Notes under the pieces: model-generated | Databases searched by the model: none | Seen by the model: only the letters and a program-made list of their open reading frames with translations | What the model was told of the DNA's origin: nothing | Position numbers and translations under genes: made by a program | In this document: positions 34,934 through 43,521 of the stretch, piece after piece | Numbering within the stretch: position 1 is the stretch's first letter | How the letters are laid out: each line of letters opens with the position of its first letter | Origin: Oceaniglobus indicus | Lineage (GTDB): Bacteria > Pseudomonadota > Alphaproteobacteria > Rhodobacterales > Rhodobacteraceae | NCBI RefSeq assembly: GCF_002751875.1 | Contig: NZ_NMZM01000006.1 | Span: 124,001-188,000, forward strand | Length of the DNA stretch: 64,000 nucleotides | Direction of reading: 5' to 3'

Positions 34934-35371
34934 ATGCGCGCGGTTCTGCAAAGGGTCAGCCAGGCTTCGGTGACCGTCGGGGGTGAGGTGATCGGACAAA
35001 TCGGCCCCGGCCTGCTGATCCTTGTCTGTGCCATGGCGGGCGATATCGAAACGGACGCCGAAGCGCTGGCGCAAAAGGTGCTGAAACTGCGGATCTTCAA
35101 GGACGCGGCAGGCAAGATGAACCTGGCGCTGAAGGACACCGGCGGCGCCGCCTTGGTGGTGTCGCAATTCACGCTGGCCGCCGATACGTCACGCGGCAAT
35201 TGCCCCGGCTTTTCCACCGCCGCACCGCCCGAAGATGCCGAACACCTGTATCTGCATTTCGCCGCGGCATTGCGCGATCATGGCACGACCGTTGCCATCG
35301 GAAAGTTCGGCGCCGACATGGACGTGGCGTTGAACAACGACGGCCCGGTGACGATCTGGCTGGAAAGCTGA
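34934..35371 (+). CDS. dtd: D-aminoacyl-tRNA deacylase
   Basis: 145 aa, the usual length. It hydrolyses D-aminoacyl-tRNAs. [15 protein letters not shown] is the family start. SQFTLAAD is the conserved catalytic loop and [12 protein letters not shown] the C-terminal Gly-Pro motif. The GRRPSF segment common in the family reads [11 protein letters not shown] here. It is probably cotranscribed with the sugar kinase upstream. Confidence 0.96.
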   Translation: MRAVLQRVSQASVTVGGEVIGQIGPGLLILVCAMAGDIETDAEALAQKVLKLRIFKDAAGKMNLALKDTGGAALVVSQFTLAADTSRGNCPGFSTAAPPEDAEHLYLHFAAALRDHGTTVAIGKFGADMDVALNNDGPVTIWLES

Positions 35372-35566
35372 CCGGCGCACGTTCTGGTTAACCGCGCGTT
35401 CATCCATGACGTGCTATCACCTCGGAGACCGGGAAATTGGTCGGACCTCGGAAATTCCGGGCGATCCGCGTTCGGCACCGGGAAATAAATGGTGTCACGT
35501 CACGATTGACCCGCGCGTCCCCCTCGAACCGGGGGGATGCGCAGGGAAAACGCCGCGCCCGCGACC

Positions 35567-36127
35567 CTAGAGCCCGTCGCGCGCGATGATCTCGGCCAGT
35601 TCCAGCGTGGCACGGCCCAGCGCATCACCGATGGTCCGCATGTCTTCGGCATCATAGGGCGACGAGACCGCGAAGGTCCGCGCCACTTCGCGCCGCTGAC
35701 CGGTTGTGGATGACACGAAATACTGCCCCTCCATCCGGAAGACGCCATCGTTGGATGCCAGCGCCTTGGTGAACCGCACCTCAAGCCGCGCGTCGGGCCG
35801 TTCGCTCAGCGGCCAGGGTTCGGCCGCAACATCGGCGCGGGTCAGGGACGAAAGCGCCACCGCCAGCCCCTGGGTGATCGCACGGATCGGGTCATCGGCC
35901 CAAAGCTGATCGCTGTTCGACAGCAGTTCGCCGGTCGGGCTTTCGACCGATATCGCTTCGAGCCCTGCATAAAGCGGCAGACCGACGTCGCGCACCTCAA
36001 GCGATCCGACACTGACGCGGATCTTGTCGGTCGCCGTCAGCGCCGGCACCGGATAGCGCAGGGTCTGGGTGGCGGAACAGGCGGCAAGGGCGGTCAGGGC
36101 AACGACGGCAGCGGCGAAAGGCTTCAT
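35567..36127 (-). CDS. pqiC: PqiC-like lipoprotein
   Basis: 186 aa from the ATG one base after the pqiB stop; an ATG 12 bp upstream overlaps pqiB. A lipoprotein signal ends VALTALAAC. The rest fits the ABC-type transport auxiliary lipoprotein family: RYPVPALTATDKIRVSVGSLEVRDVGLPLYA, then LEVRFTKAL and RREVARTFAVS. PqiC is known to form a ring in the outer membrane that receives the PqiB needle. The gene order pqiA-pqiB-pqiC agrees. Confidence 0.85.
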   Translation of the reverse strand: MKPFAAAVVALTALAACSATQTLRYPVPALTATDKIRVSVGSLEVRDVGLPLYAGLEAISVESPTGELLSNSDQLWADDPIRAITQGLAVALSSLTRADVAAEPWPLSERPDARLEVRFTKALASNDGVFRMEGQYFVSSTTGQRREVARTFAVSSPYDAEDMRTIGDALGRATLELAEIIARDGL

Positions 36128-36128
36128 A

Positions 36129-38972
36129 TCAGCGTCCAAACAACAGGGAATTGGGATTGCGTTCTATCGCGCGCGCAAGCGAGCTGACCGATTTCGCGGC
36201 GTCCCGGATGTCACGCAGGGTCGATTTCGTCTCGCTGCCCAGGGTGCCATCGGCGCGATAGCCGCTGACGGTGGTTTCCGCCTCGGCCAGCAGGCGATTC
36301 ATCCGGCTCAGCAACGCGGGCAGATCGGCGGTGGTGCGCGCGATCTCGCTTGCCGCGCGTTCGGTGGCCGACAGCGTGGCGTTGGCGTTCTCGATCAGAC
36401 CGCCCTCGCGCATTTCCTGCAGCACGGCCTCGATCTGGGCCAAGGCTCCGTTCAGAGCCGCGGGAACCGCCTGGCTGTCGGTCGACGCGATCAGGGTGTT
36501 GGCGTTGCCCACCAGATCGCTGGCCCGGCGCGCAAGTTCATCCAGCGGCAGATCGGCCGCGGTGTTGGCCAGATCCTCAATCTGGGTGGCGATCGCGTTG
36601 GCGCGGTCGATCAGCGCGGGCAGATCGGCGCTGGCCGCATTCAGGCTGTCGGCGGCGGTGCGGGCCGAGTCGAGAACCGGCATCAGCGCATCGGTGATCC
36701 GGCCGACCGCGGCGTCGACGCTGACGATGGCCTGGTCGGCGTTGGCGATCACGCCGGACATCCGCACGTCGGCCAGCGCGCCCTGCGCTTCCTGCACGGC
36801 CGCGCCCAACTGGCCCGGCAGGGCCTTGGTGTCGGCGTCATTCAGGATCGCGTTGGCACTGACGATCAGGGCGTTCACCTGGGTCATCACCTCATCCAGC
36901 GGCAGCGTGTTCGCCCTGACCAGCAGGGTGTCGGCGCTGGCCGCAACGGCGTCGATCCGCGCGATCAGATCTGGCAGGCCGTCGATCGCGCCATTGGCGC
37001 GCTCCAGCGTATCGCGGGCCGAGGCGACCAGCGGATCCAGCGCTGTCACCACCCGGTCGATGGCTTCATCGGCCGTGGCAAGCGTCGCAGACGCCTGTTC
37101 GAACACCGCACTTTCGCGCAGGTCGGCAATGGCACCCTGCGCCTCGCTGACCGCCTGTCCCAACTGGTCGGGAAGGTTCTGGACACCCGGCCCGGTGATC
37201 AGGGCATCGACATCGCCCAGCAACGTGTTGGCGCGGGTCAGCAACTCGTCCAGCGGCAGGTCGTTGGCCGTCTTCAACAGCGAATCGGCGCTGAGCGCGA
37301 CCGCATCGATGCTGGCCAGCAGTTCGGGCACGTCCTCGACCGAGGCGATGACGGCCTCCGACGCTTCGGACGCCGCGTTCAGCGCATCGGTCAGCGCCTG
37401 CACGGTTTCCGCCTCGTTCACCGTGCGCAGGATCTCCTCGAACTCGGCGGCACTTTGCCCGAGGCTGGCGATCATGTCCGACGCCTGCACCGGCAGCGAT
37501 TGCACCTGCTCCGATCCCACGAACCGGCGGACATCGGCCAGCAGGGCCAGAACCTCATCCGGGGTGGCCGTCAGGCTTTCGTCGTTCAACAGGCGGTTCA
37601 CGCTGTCCATGACATTGACGGCGGACCCCAGAAGCTCTTCGATGGGCAGTTCGTTGATCCGGTTGAACACGCCTTCGGCCGTGTCCGCGAAATCCGAGAT
37701 CTCGGACGGAATCGACGGCAGCAGCGGGTAGGGATCGGCGTCCGGATCGATCTGCGCCGAAGGCTGGGGGCCGATGCTGTCCGGGATCAGGATCGCAACC
37801 TTCAGACCGCCGGTCAGCAGCGACGCGCTTTGCAACTGGGCGCGGTATCCGCGTGCCACGGCGTCCTGCATGAACTTCAGCGCGCTTTCCTCGGTCGCAT
37901 CGGCCGGCAGGCCCAGCTTGCTGGTCGAAAGTTCCAGCGTGGCCAGAAGGCGCACGGCATTGTCGCCGAACCGGTCGGGATCGACGATACCGGTGATGGC
38001 GCTGACCGTGCCCACGTTGATGCCCTGGAACTGCACGCTGGCGCCCGTCGTCAAACCGCTGACCGCCCCTTCGAACACGACAGACAGATCCAGCGTGACG
38101 CCCTCGGCGCCATCGGTGAACAGGCTGCTGCGCGCCGTCTGCTCATCCAGGAACAGCTGGAACCGGGTGCCGTCCTCGACCGCCTCGCCCCCGGACACCA
38201 GGGTTTCGAACGCCACGCCGCCAGCCACCAGCGACGCAAGGCTGGAGACATCCAGCTGCGCGCCCGACGCGCCGAACGAAAAGCTGAAGCCCGAGGTATC
38301 CCAGAACCGCGTGGCCGTTGTCAGCAACCGGTCTTCCGGCGCCCGGATGAAGCCGTCGGCCAGCACCGAGATGCCATCGTCCGACAGCCGCAGGTTGGCG
38401 ACCTTGCCCACCTCGATTCCGCGATACAGGATCGGCGTGCCCTCGCCCAGGCCGGACACCGAACTGGCGCGCAGGGTGATCGCGGTGCCTTCCTGGCCCG
38501 AGCGCACCAGCGGCGCCTTGGCCAGACCCTCGAACTTGCGCTGCGGCCCATCCATGGTGTTGTTCCACGTGCCCTCGATGAAGGATCCCGACAGCACGGT
38601 ATCCAGACCCGAAACCCCCTGCGCCGTGACCTCGGGGCGCACCACCCAGAACTGCGCGTCCGCATCGACATATCCCGCCACGCTCTTGTCCAGCCGCACG
38701 TGCGCGATGACATTGGCCAGCTGGTCGGCGAAGGTGACATTCTCGACGACACCGACGTTGACGTCGCGATAGCGCAGGACCGTCTCGTTCGCCTTTATGC
38801 CCGAGGCATTCTCGAAGCTGATCTCGATCAGCGGACCGCGGTCGTTATAGCTCTGCCAGAAGATTGCCAGCGATACGATCAGCGCCCCGATGGGCATCAG
38901 CCACACCAGCGACAGCCGCTCGCGCCAGCTTTTTCGGGCCGGCGTTACCGACAGGTCGGGGGCGTTGCTCAT
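36129..38972 (-). CDS. pqiB: PqiB, MCE-domain lipid transport protein with long repeat extension
   Basis: 947 aa from the ATG overlapping the second pqiA gene (ATGA). A cytoplasmic tail and one membrane helix (LVWLMPIGALIVSLAIFW) come first, followed by three MCE/MlaD domains (GPLIEISFENASGIKANET; GTAITLRASSVSGLGEGTPI; GVTLDLSVVFEGAVSGLTTGA). E. coli PqiB is about 546 aa; the extra 400 or so residues here are C-terminal helical repeats marked by LPLDEL-type motifs at an exact 118-codon period. PqiB forms a needle carrying phospholipids between the membranes. The extension should lengthen it. Confidence 0.9.
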   Translation of the reverse strand: MSNAPDLSVTPARKSWRERLSLVWLMPIGALIVSLAIFWQSYNDRGPLIEISFENASGIKANETVLRYRDVNVGVVENVTFADQLANVIAHVRLDKSVAGYVDADAQFWVVRPEVTAQGVSGLDTVLSGSFIEGTWNNTMDGPQRKFEGLAKAPLVRSGQEGTAITLRASSVSGLGEGTPILYRGIEVGKVANLRLSDDGISVLADGFIRAPEDRLLTTATRFWDTSGFSFSFGASGAQLDVSSLASLVAGGVAFETLVSGGEAVEDGTRFQLFLDEQTARSSLFTDGAEGVTLDLSVVFEGAVSGLTTGASVQFQGINVGTVSAITGIVDPDRFGDNAVRLLATLELSTSKLGLPADATEESALKFMQDAVARGYRAQLQSASLLTGGLKVAILIPDSIGPQPSAQIDPDADPYPLLPSIPSEISDFADTAEGVFNRINELPIEELLGSAVNVMDSVNRLLNDESLTATPDEVLALLADVRRFVGSEQVQSLPVQASDMIASLGQSAAEFEEILRTVNEAETVQALTDALNAASEASEAVIASVEDVPELLASIDAVALSADSLLKTANDLPLDELLTRANTLLGDVDALITGPGVQNLPDQLGQAVSEAQGAIADLRESAVFEQASATLATADEAIDRVVTALDPLVASARDTLERANGAIDGLPDLIARIDAVAASADTLLVRANTLPLDEVMTQVNALIVSANAILNDADTKALPGQLGAAVQEAQGALADVRMSGVIANADQAIVSVDAAVGRITDALMPVLDSARTAADSLNAASADLPALIDRANAIATQIEDLANTAADLPLDELARRASDLVGNANTLIASTDSQAVPAALNGALAQIEAVLQEMREGGLIENANATLSATERAASEIARTTADLPALLSRMNRLLAEAETTVSGYRADGTLGSETKSTLRDIRDAAKSVSSLARAIERNPNSLLFGR
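36535..37655 (-). repeat. Tandem 118-codon repeats in pqiB
   Basis: The DNA word TCCAGCGGCA, which encodes the complement of LPLDE-type motifs, recurs at 36541, 36895 and 37249, exactly 354 bp apart, and a fourth diverged copy lies 390 bp further at 37639. Each unit also holds a LIARIDAVAASAD-like helix and a QLGAAVQEAQGALADVR-like helix. The repeats are in frame and lie in the part of the protein beyond the MCE domains. Confidence 0.88.
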
Positions 38973-39613
38973 GTATGGCTGTCCTCTTCGGCGTCCCAGA
39001 TCAACCGGGGATCGAAACTTTGTGCCGCCAGCATCGTGAAGATGACCGACAGGGCGAAGGTGATGGCGGCCGGACCGGGATTGATGGCGGCCACACTGCT
39101 CAGTTGCACAAGCGAACTCAGAATTGCCACGACAAAAACGTCGATCATCGACCAACGGCCGATGAATTCGACATATTCATACAGTTTGTGGCGTCCGTGC
39201 GCCGACATCTTCACGTGATGGTTCAGGCTGAGCGCAAGATAGGCCACGGCCACGAACTTGCCGATCGGGATCAGAACCGACGCGACGATGATGATGATCG
39301 CGACGCCGACCGCGCCGTGGTGGATCAGGTCGATGGCGCCGCCGACGATGGTGCTTTGCGATTTGGAAAACAGGGTGCTGGTGATCAGCATCGGGAACAG
39401 GTTTGCCGGAATATAGCAGATGACGCCGATCGCCAGCCATGCCCAGACCCGCGCCATCGAGGCCATGTCGCGCGACGACAGCGCGCTGCCGCAGCGCGCA
39501 CAGCGTTGCTTGTCCGCCGGCCAGACCAGCGAACAGCGCGTGCAGGCCACAAGGCCGCTGTCGCGCGCGGTCACGATCTGTCTTGTTGATCCAGCGCTTT
39601 CCATACCGTCCAT
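38969..39613 (-). CDS. pqiA: PqiA-like membrane protein, second half
   Basis: About 214 aa; the start is ATG at 39613 or 39604, inside the end of the preceding gene (43-bp overlap), and neither has a strong ribosome-binding site. Zinc-binding pairs CTRCS and CARCG at the N-terminus are followed by four membrane helices (VWAWLAIGVICYIPANLFPM; VGVAIIIIVASVLIPIGKFV). These are one PqiA domain. In E. coli PqiA is a single protein with two such domains; here each domain has its own gene. It is coupled to pqiB. Confidence 0.85.
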   Translation of the reverse strand: MDGMESAGSTRQIVTARDSGLVACTRCSLVWPADKQRCARCGSALSSRDMASMARVWAWLAIGVICYIPANLFPMLITSTLFSKSQSTIVGGAIDLIHHGAVGVAIIIIVASVLIPIGKFVAVAYLALSLNHHVKMSAHGRHKLYEYVEFIGRWSMIDVFVVAILSSLVQLSSVAAINPGPAAITFALSVIFTMLAAQSFDPRLIWDAEEDSHT

Positions 39614-40239
39614 CTGTTCATGTAACCGTCCTTCAGCACGATCACCACAACCAGCGCCGCAAAGAACCAGAATGCGGGGCCGAACCCGATCCGGGCCAGA
39701 TCGGCCACCTTGACCAGCGCAACGGCGACCCCGATGACGAAGATCTCGGCCATCGACCAAGGGCGCAGCGCTTCGGAAAACCGGAAGGCGGGGATCGCAC
39801 CCGGCCAGGGCGCGCGCCCGAAGGCCATGGGTGTCAGCACATAGATCACGAGGGCCGCGCGCAGGATCGGGATCGCCACGATCAGTGCTGCAACGGCCAG
39901 CGACAGCCCGAACATCGGCCCCCCGGCAAAGGCCAGCGCCGCATCCAGAACCGAGCTGGAGTTGGTCAGGCCCGCGACACTGACCGACAGGAAGGGAAAG
40001 ATCGTCGCCGCAATCATCAGGATGACCACGGTGATGGCCAGCGCGATCACCCGCACAAAGGCCCGGTTGCGGGTCGAGATCAGAACGGTTCCGCACCGCA
40101 CACATTGCGCGCGCTCGCCGTGCGCCAGCGGCACGACGCGATACAGTGCATCGCACTGCGGACAGGCGATCAACTCACCTTCGCGATAGACCTCCGAAGC
40201 ATCCGCGTCCTGCACGCCGCACGTTCCCCGTTTTTCCAT
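39571..40239 (-). CDS. pqiA: PqiA-like membrane protein, first half
   Basis: 222 aa. It carries CPQCD and CVRCG zinc-binding pairs near residues 26-49, then four membrane helices (VIALAITVVILMIAATIFPF; FWFFAALVVVIVLKDGYM). It corresponds to the N-terminal domain of the two-domain PqiA. PqiA is thought to hand lipids to or from the PqiB tunnel at the inner membrane. It is first in the Pqi operon. The adjacent second-half gene starts within its last 40 bp. Confidence 0.85.
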   Translation of the reverse strand: MEKRGTCGVQDADASEVYREGELIACPQCDALYRVVPLAHGERAQCVRCGTVLISTRNRAFVRVIALAITVVILMIAATIFPFLSVSVAGLTNSSSVLDAALAFAGGPMFGLSLAVAALIVAIPILRAALVIYVLTPMAFGRAPWPGAIPAFRFSEALRPWSMAEIFVIGVAVALVKVADLARIGFGPAFWFFAALVVVIVLKDGYMNRWTVWKALDQQDRS

Positions 40240-40314
40240 CTGCGGCGTCTAACAGGTTGCATTGCGGGGTCAAAGACTTATCGGTGTGTGCCCACGGCAA
40301 TGTGCACGCCGCGA

Positions 40315-41280
40315 TCAGAACGCAACATCCTGTGCCACACCTCGTTCGATGGCCAGGTCCAGAACCTTCGCCGCGACCGCCAGATCCTGAAGCCCGACGC
40401 CGGTTCCGTCGAACAGCGTGATCTCGTCACCGCCGCTGCGACCCGGATGATCGCCGTTGATGACGGCACCGATCTGCACGATGTCCTCGGCCCTCAGAAG
40501 CCCCGCCGCCACGGCATGCTGCGCCTCGCCAATGCTGACCGACTGCGCGACCTCGTCGGTAAAGACGGTGGCGCGGGCCAGGATGGCGGCGTCCACCTCC
40601 TGCTTGCCCTTGGTGTCCGTGCCCATGCAGGCGATATGGGTGCCCGGCCGCACCTGCGCGTCCAGCAGGATCGGATCGAAGGACGAGGTGATCGACACGA
40701 TCACATCCGAATCCGCCCCCAGCCGGTCCAGATCCACCGCCTCGAACGGCAGGCCCAGTTCGTCGGCCGTCTGCGCCAGACGCGACAGCATCTCGGGATG
40801 CAGGTTCCAGCCGATCACGCGCTCGAAATCGCGCTGCTTCACGGCGGCGCGCATCTGGAACGCCGACTGGTGCCCGGCCCCTATCATGCCCAGAACCTTC
40901 GCATCCTTGCGCGCCAGGTGGCGGATCGAAACCGCACTGGCCGCGGCGGTGCGCAGCGCGGTCAAAAGGTTGCCCCCCACCAGCGCCTTGACGCGGCCGG
41001 TGTCGGCGTCGAACAGGATCACGGTGGATTGGTGGTTGGTCAGGCCGCGCGCTTCGTTGCCCGGCCAATAGCCCCCGGATTTCAGGCCCAGCGCCAGCGA
41101 CTCGCGATCGAACCCCGACTTGAACCCATACAAGGCGTCGCCGTGCCCGATGGCCTCGCGGATCACCGGAAAATTATAGGCGCGCTCCGCCGCCATGGCG
41201 GCGAACACCGCCTCGACCGCCTCGAAACTCGCCTCCGGCGTGATCAGATCCGCAATCGCCGCTTCTGGCACAACCCACAT
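40315..41280 (-). CDS. bhcD: Iminosuccinate reductase BhcD (ornithine cyclodeaminase fold)
   Basis: 321 aa from an ATG with a GGGAG ribosome-binding site. Ornithine cyclodeaminase/mu-crystallin fold: GYKSGFD-like ALYGFKSGFD, GVKALVGGNLLTALRTAAASAV, VLGMIGAGHQSAFQMRA and HIACMGTDTKGKQEVD. In the beta-hydroxyaspartate cycle BhcD reduces iminosuccinate to aspartate with NADH. The assignment rests on being the fourth gene after bhcA, bhcB and bhcC, as in Paracoccus. Alone, the sequence would only say ornithine cyclodeaminase family. Confidence 0.9.
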   Translation of the reverse strand: MWVVPEAAIADLITPEASFEAVEAVFAAMAAERAYNFPVIREAIGHGDALYGFKSGFDRESLALGLKSGGYWPGNEARGLTNHQSTVILFDADTGRVKALVGGNLLTALRTAAASAVSIRHLARKDAKVLGMIGAGHQSAFQMRAAVKQRDFERVIGWNLHPEMLSRLAQTADELGLPFEAVDLDRLGADSDVIVSITSSFDPILLDAQVRPGTHIACMGTDTKGKQEVDAAILARATVFTDEVAQSVSIGEAQHAVAAGLLRAEDIVQIGAVINGDHPGRSGGDEITLFDGTGVGLQDLAVAAKVLDLAIERGVAQDVAF

Positions 41281-41305
41281 GTCGTTCTCCCGTCGATGAC
41301 AATTC

Positions 41306-41329
41306 CGGGGGCAGACCACCCGCCCCCGG
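41306..41329. other. GC-rich hairpin between bhcC and bhcD
   Basis: CCGGGGGC pairs with GCCCCCGG around an 8-9 nt loop in the 91-bp gap between bhcC and bhcD. On the plus strand it is followed by CTTTTTC. On the operon strand it lies shortly before the bhcD ribosome-binding site, so it may set relative expression or protect the transcript (inference). Confidence 0.45.
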
Positions 41330-41352
41330 CTTTTTCTTGCTCCAAATACTCA
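41330..41352 (+). repeat. Dispersed 23-nt intergenic motif, copy A
   Basis: A motif that begins CTTTTTCTTGCT and ends AAATACTCA occurs here and at 51458, 21 of 23 bases alike. Both copies are intergenic and lie after a GC-rich hairpin. I recall similar strings between genes in other Rhodobacteraceae genomes. Confidence 0.55.
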
Positions 41353-41371
41353 TCTTCTCTTTGGAACGACC

Positions 41372-42532
41372 TCAGAACGCCTTGCCGCGCGCCGATACCG
41401 GCCACAGGGTTTCGACCTTCCCGCCCCGCACGCCGACATACCAGTCATGGACGTTGCAGGTCGGATCGCAATGGCCCGGCACCAGGCGCAGTTTCTCGTT
41501 GATCTTCAGCACGCCGCCTTCGTCGGCGACAACACCGTGTTCGTCCGAGCATTTGACGTATTTCACGTCGTCCCGGCCATAGATGAACGGCAGACCGCTA
41601 TCCACCGACTGCGCCTTCAGACCGGCATCCACGATGGCCTTGTCGGGCTTGGCGTGGGACATGACCGACGTCAGGATGAACAGCGCGTTCTCCCATTCGC
41701 CGGCGTCGATCCGGTTGCCGTCCTTGTCCTGGATCCGGCCGTAATCGGCGTCCATGAAGGCATAGGATCCGCACTGCAATTCGTTGAACACGCCCGAATT
41801 GCTCTCGAAGTAATAGGACCCCGTGCCGCCGCCCGACACGAAGTTCGGCTTCAGCCCGATTTCCGTAAGGGCATCCACCGCCTCCTTGACCTGCGCGATG
41901 GCGGCGTCGGTCTTGGCCTTGCGGTCCTCGTAGCCGTCGATGTGCTGCATCGCGCCCTGATAGGCCTGGATGCCGTCGAATTTCAGACCCTCGGCGGCGT
42001 CGATCGCCTTGGCGATCTCGACGACAGCCGGCGTCGTCGTCACACCGCAGCGTCCAGCGCCACAGTCGATCTCGACAAAGCAATGCAGGGTCGTGCCATG
42101 CTTGACCGCCGCCGCCGACAGGTCGGCCACGTTGTCCACGTCGTCGATGCAGACGGTGATTTTCGCGCCGCTCTTGGGCAGGCGGGCCAGACGGTCGATC
42201 TTGGCCGCGTCGCGCACCTGGTTGGAGACCAGGACATCCTGGATGCCGCCGCGCACGAACACCTCGGCCTCGCTTACCTTCTGGCAACAAACGCCGGCGG
42301 ATCCGCCCAGCTTTTCCTGCAATCGCTGCACATCCACCGACTTGTGCATCTTGCCGTGGCTGCGGTGACGCATGCCGTGGGCCTTGGCGTAATCGCCCAT
42401 CTTGACGATGTTGCGCTCCAGCGCATCCAGATCCAGGATCAGGCACGGCGTCTGGATATCGGCCTCGTCCATGCCGATGGCGGCCGGAATGTCATAACCG
42501 ACTTCGTAATTCTCGGGGTTCATGTCTTTCAT
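41372..42532 (-). CDS. bhcC: beta-Hydroxyaspartate aldolase BhcC (DSD1-like PLP enzyme)
   Basis: 386 aa, start preceded by AAGGAGGACC. Alanine-racemase-type barrel with TPCLILDLDALERNI and SHGKMHKSVDV (PLP Lys region). Then CFVEIDCGAGRCGV and GGTGSYYF. The C-terminal metal site includes SDEHGVV and GHCDPTCNVHDWYVGVRGG. D-threonine-aldolase/DSD1 proteins share this form. In the cycle BhcC joins glycine and glyoxylate to form (2R,3S)-beta-hydroxyaspartate. The neighbours bhcA, bhcB and bhcD support this over D-serine dehydratase. Confidence 0.93.
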   Translation of the reverse strand: MKDMNPENYEVGYDIPAAIGMDEADIQTPCLILDLDALERNIVKMGDYAKAHGMRHRSHGKMHKSVDVQRLQEKLGGSAGVCCQKVSEAEVFVRGGIQDVLVSNQVRDAAKIDRLARLPKSGAKITVCIDDVDNVADLSAAAVKHGTTLHCFVEIDCGAGRCGVTTTPAVVEIAKAIDAAEGLKFDGIQAYQGAMQHIDGYEDRKAKTDAAIAQVKEAVDALTEIGLKPNFVSGGGTGSYYFESNSGVFNELQCGSYAFMDADYGRIQDKDGNRIDAGEWENALFILTSVMSHAKPDKAIVDAGLKAQSVDSGLPFIYGRDDVKYVKCSDEHGVVADEGGVLKINEKLRLVPGHCDPTCNVHDWYVGVRGGKVETLWPVSARGKAF

Positions 42533-42556
42533 GTCTCGGTCCTCCTTCGGGGGAAT

Positions 42557-43504
42557 TCAGATCCAGGGCAGCGTTTTCATATCGACGTTGCCACCGGTGA
42601 TGACGACGCCGACGCGCTTGCCCCGGAACACGTCGGGGTTGTTCAGGATGCACGCCAGCGGCACGGCACAGCTTGCCTCGATCACGATCTTCATGCGCTG
42701 CCAGGTCAGCAGCATCGCGTCGATGATCTCCTGCTCGGTGGCGGTCTGGATGTCGGTGACGTGCTTTTCGACGAAATGCCAGGTCAGCTCTTTCAGCGGC
42801 ACCTTCAGGCCGTCCGCGACTGTGTTCGGCGCATCGTCAGCAATGATCTTGCCGGCGCGGAACGACCGTGCGGCGTCGTCGGCGTTCTTCGGCTCGGCGG
42901 CATAGATCCTGACCTCGGGCGCGACGTTGGACAGCGTCAGGCAGGTGCCCGAGATCATCCCGCCGCCGCCGATGGGCGCGATCACGGCGTCCAGCCCCTC
43001 GGTCTGCTCGATCAGCTCGCGGGAACAGGTCGCCTGCCCCGCGATCACCCGGGGATCGTTGTAGGGGTGGACAAAGTTCGCGCCGGTGCGCTCCTGCACC
43101 TCGGTGAACACCGCCTCGCGCGAGGATGTCGACGGTTCGCATTCCGTGATGATGCCGCCGTATCCGATTACCGCATCCTTCTTGGCCTGCGGCGCCGTGC
43201 GCGGCATCACCACATGGCACGGGATGCCCCGTCGCCCCGCCGCATAGGACAGCGACAGCGCGTGATTGCCCGACGAATGGGTCGCCACGCCCTTCTCCAG
43301 CATGTCGTCGGACAGGCCGAACACCGCGTTCGAGGCCCCGCGCACCTTGAACGCCCCGGCCTTCTGGAAGTTCTCGCACTTGAAGAACAGCTCGGCGCCC
43401 GTCAGCTCGTTCAGATACGACGACGTCAGCACCGGCGTGCGGTGGATATGGGGGCGGATGCGGTCATGGGCCGCGATCACGTCGTCGAATGTCGGAATGA
43501 TCAT
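42557..43504 (-). CDS. bhcB: beta-Hydroxyaspartate dehydratase BhcB
   Basis: 315 aa from the ATG preceded by AAGGACGAGG; an upstream ATG at 43525 overlaps the bhcA stop in an ATGA and would add 7 residues. Fold-type II PLP enzyme of the threonine/serine dehydratase group: FFKCENFQKAGAFKVRGA (PLP Lys), SSGNHALSLSYAA, GGGGMISGTC. In the cycle it dehydrates beta-hydroxyaspartate to iminosuccinate. The operon makes this assignment stronger than serine racemase or threonine dehydratase. Confidence 0.93.
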   Translation of the reverse strand: MIIPTFDDVIAAHDRIRPHIHRTPVLTSSYLNELTGAELFFKCENFQKAGAFKVRGASNAVFGLSDDMLEKGVATHSSGNHALSLSYAAGRRGIPCHVVMPRTAPQAKKDAVIGYGGIITECEPSTSSREAVFTEVQERTGANFVHPYNDPRVIAGQATCSRELIEQTEGLDAVIAPIGGGGMISGTCLTLSNVAPEVRIYAAEPKNADDAARSFRAGKIIADDAPNTVADGLKVPLKELTWHFVEKHVTDIQTATEQEIIDAMLLTWQRMKIVIEASCAVPLACILNNPDVFRGKRVGVVITGGNVDMKTLPWI

Positions 43505-43521
43505 GCTTGCCTCGTCCTTCA

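Noticed and set aside
36069-39218. A 1049-codon open frame on the plus strand across pqiB
   Set aside because: It mirrors the pqiB repeats. The real gene has MCE domains, operon coupling and a membrane helix on the minus strand.
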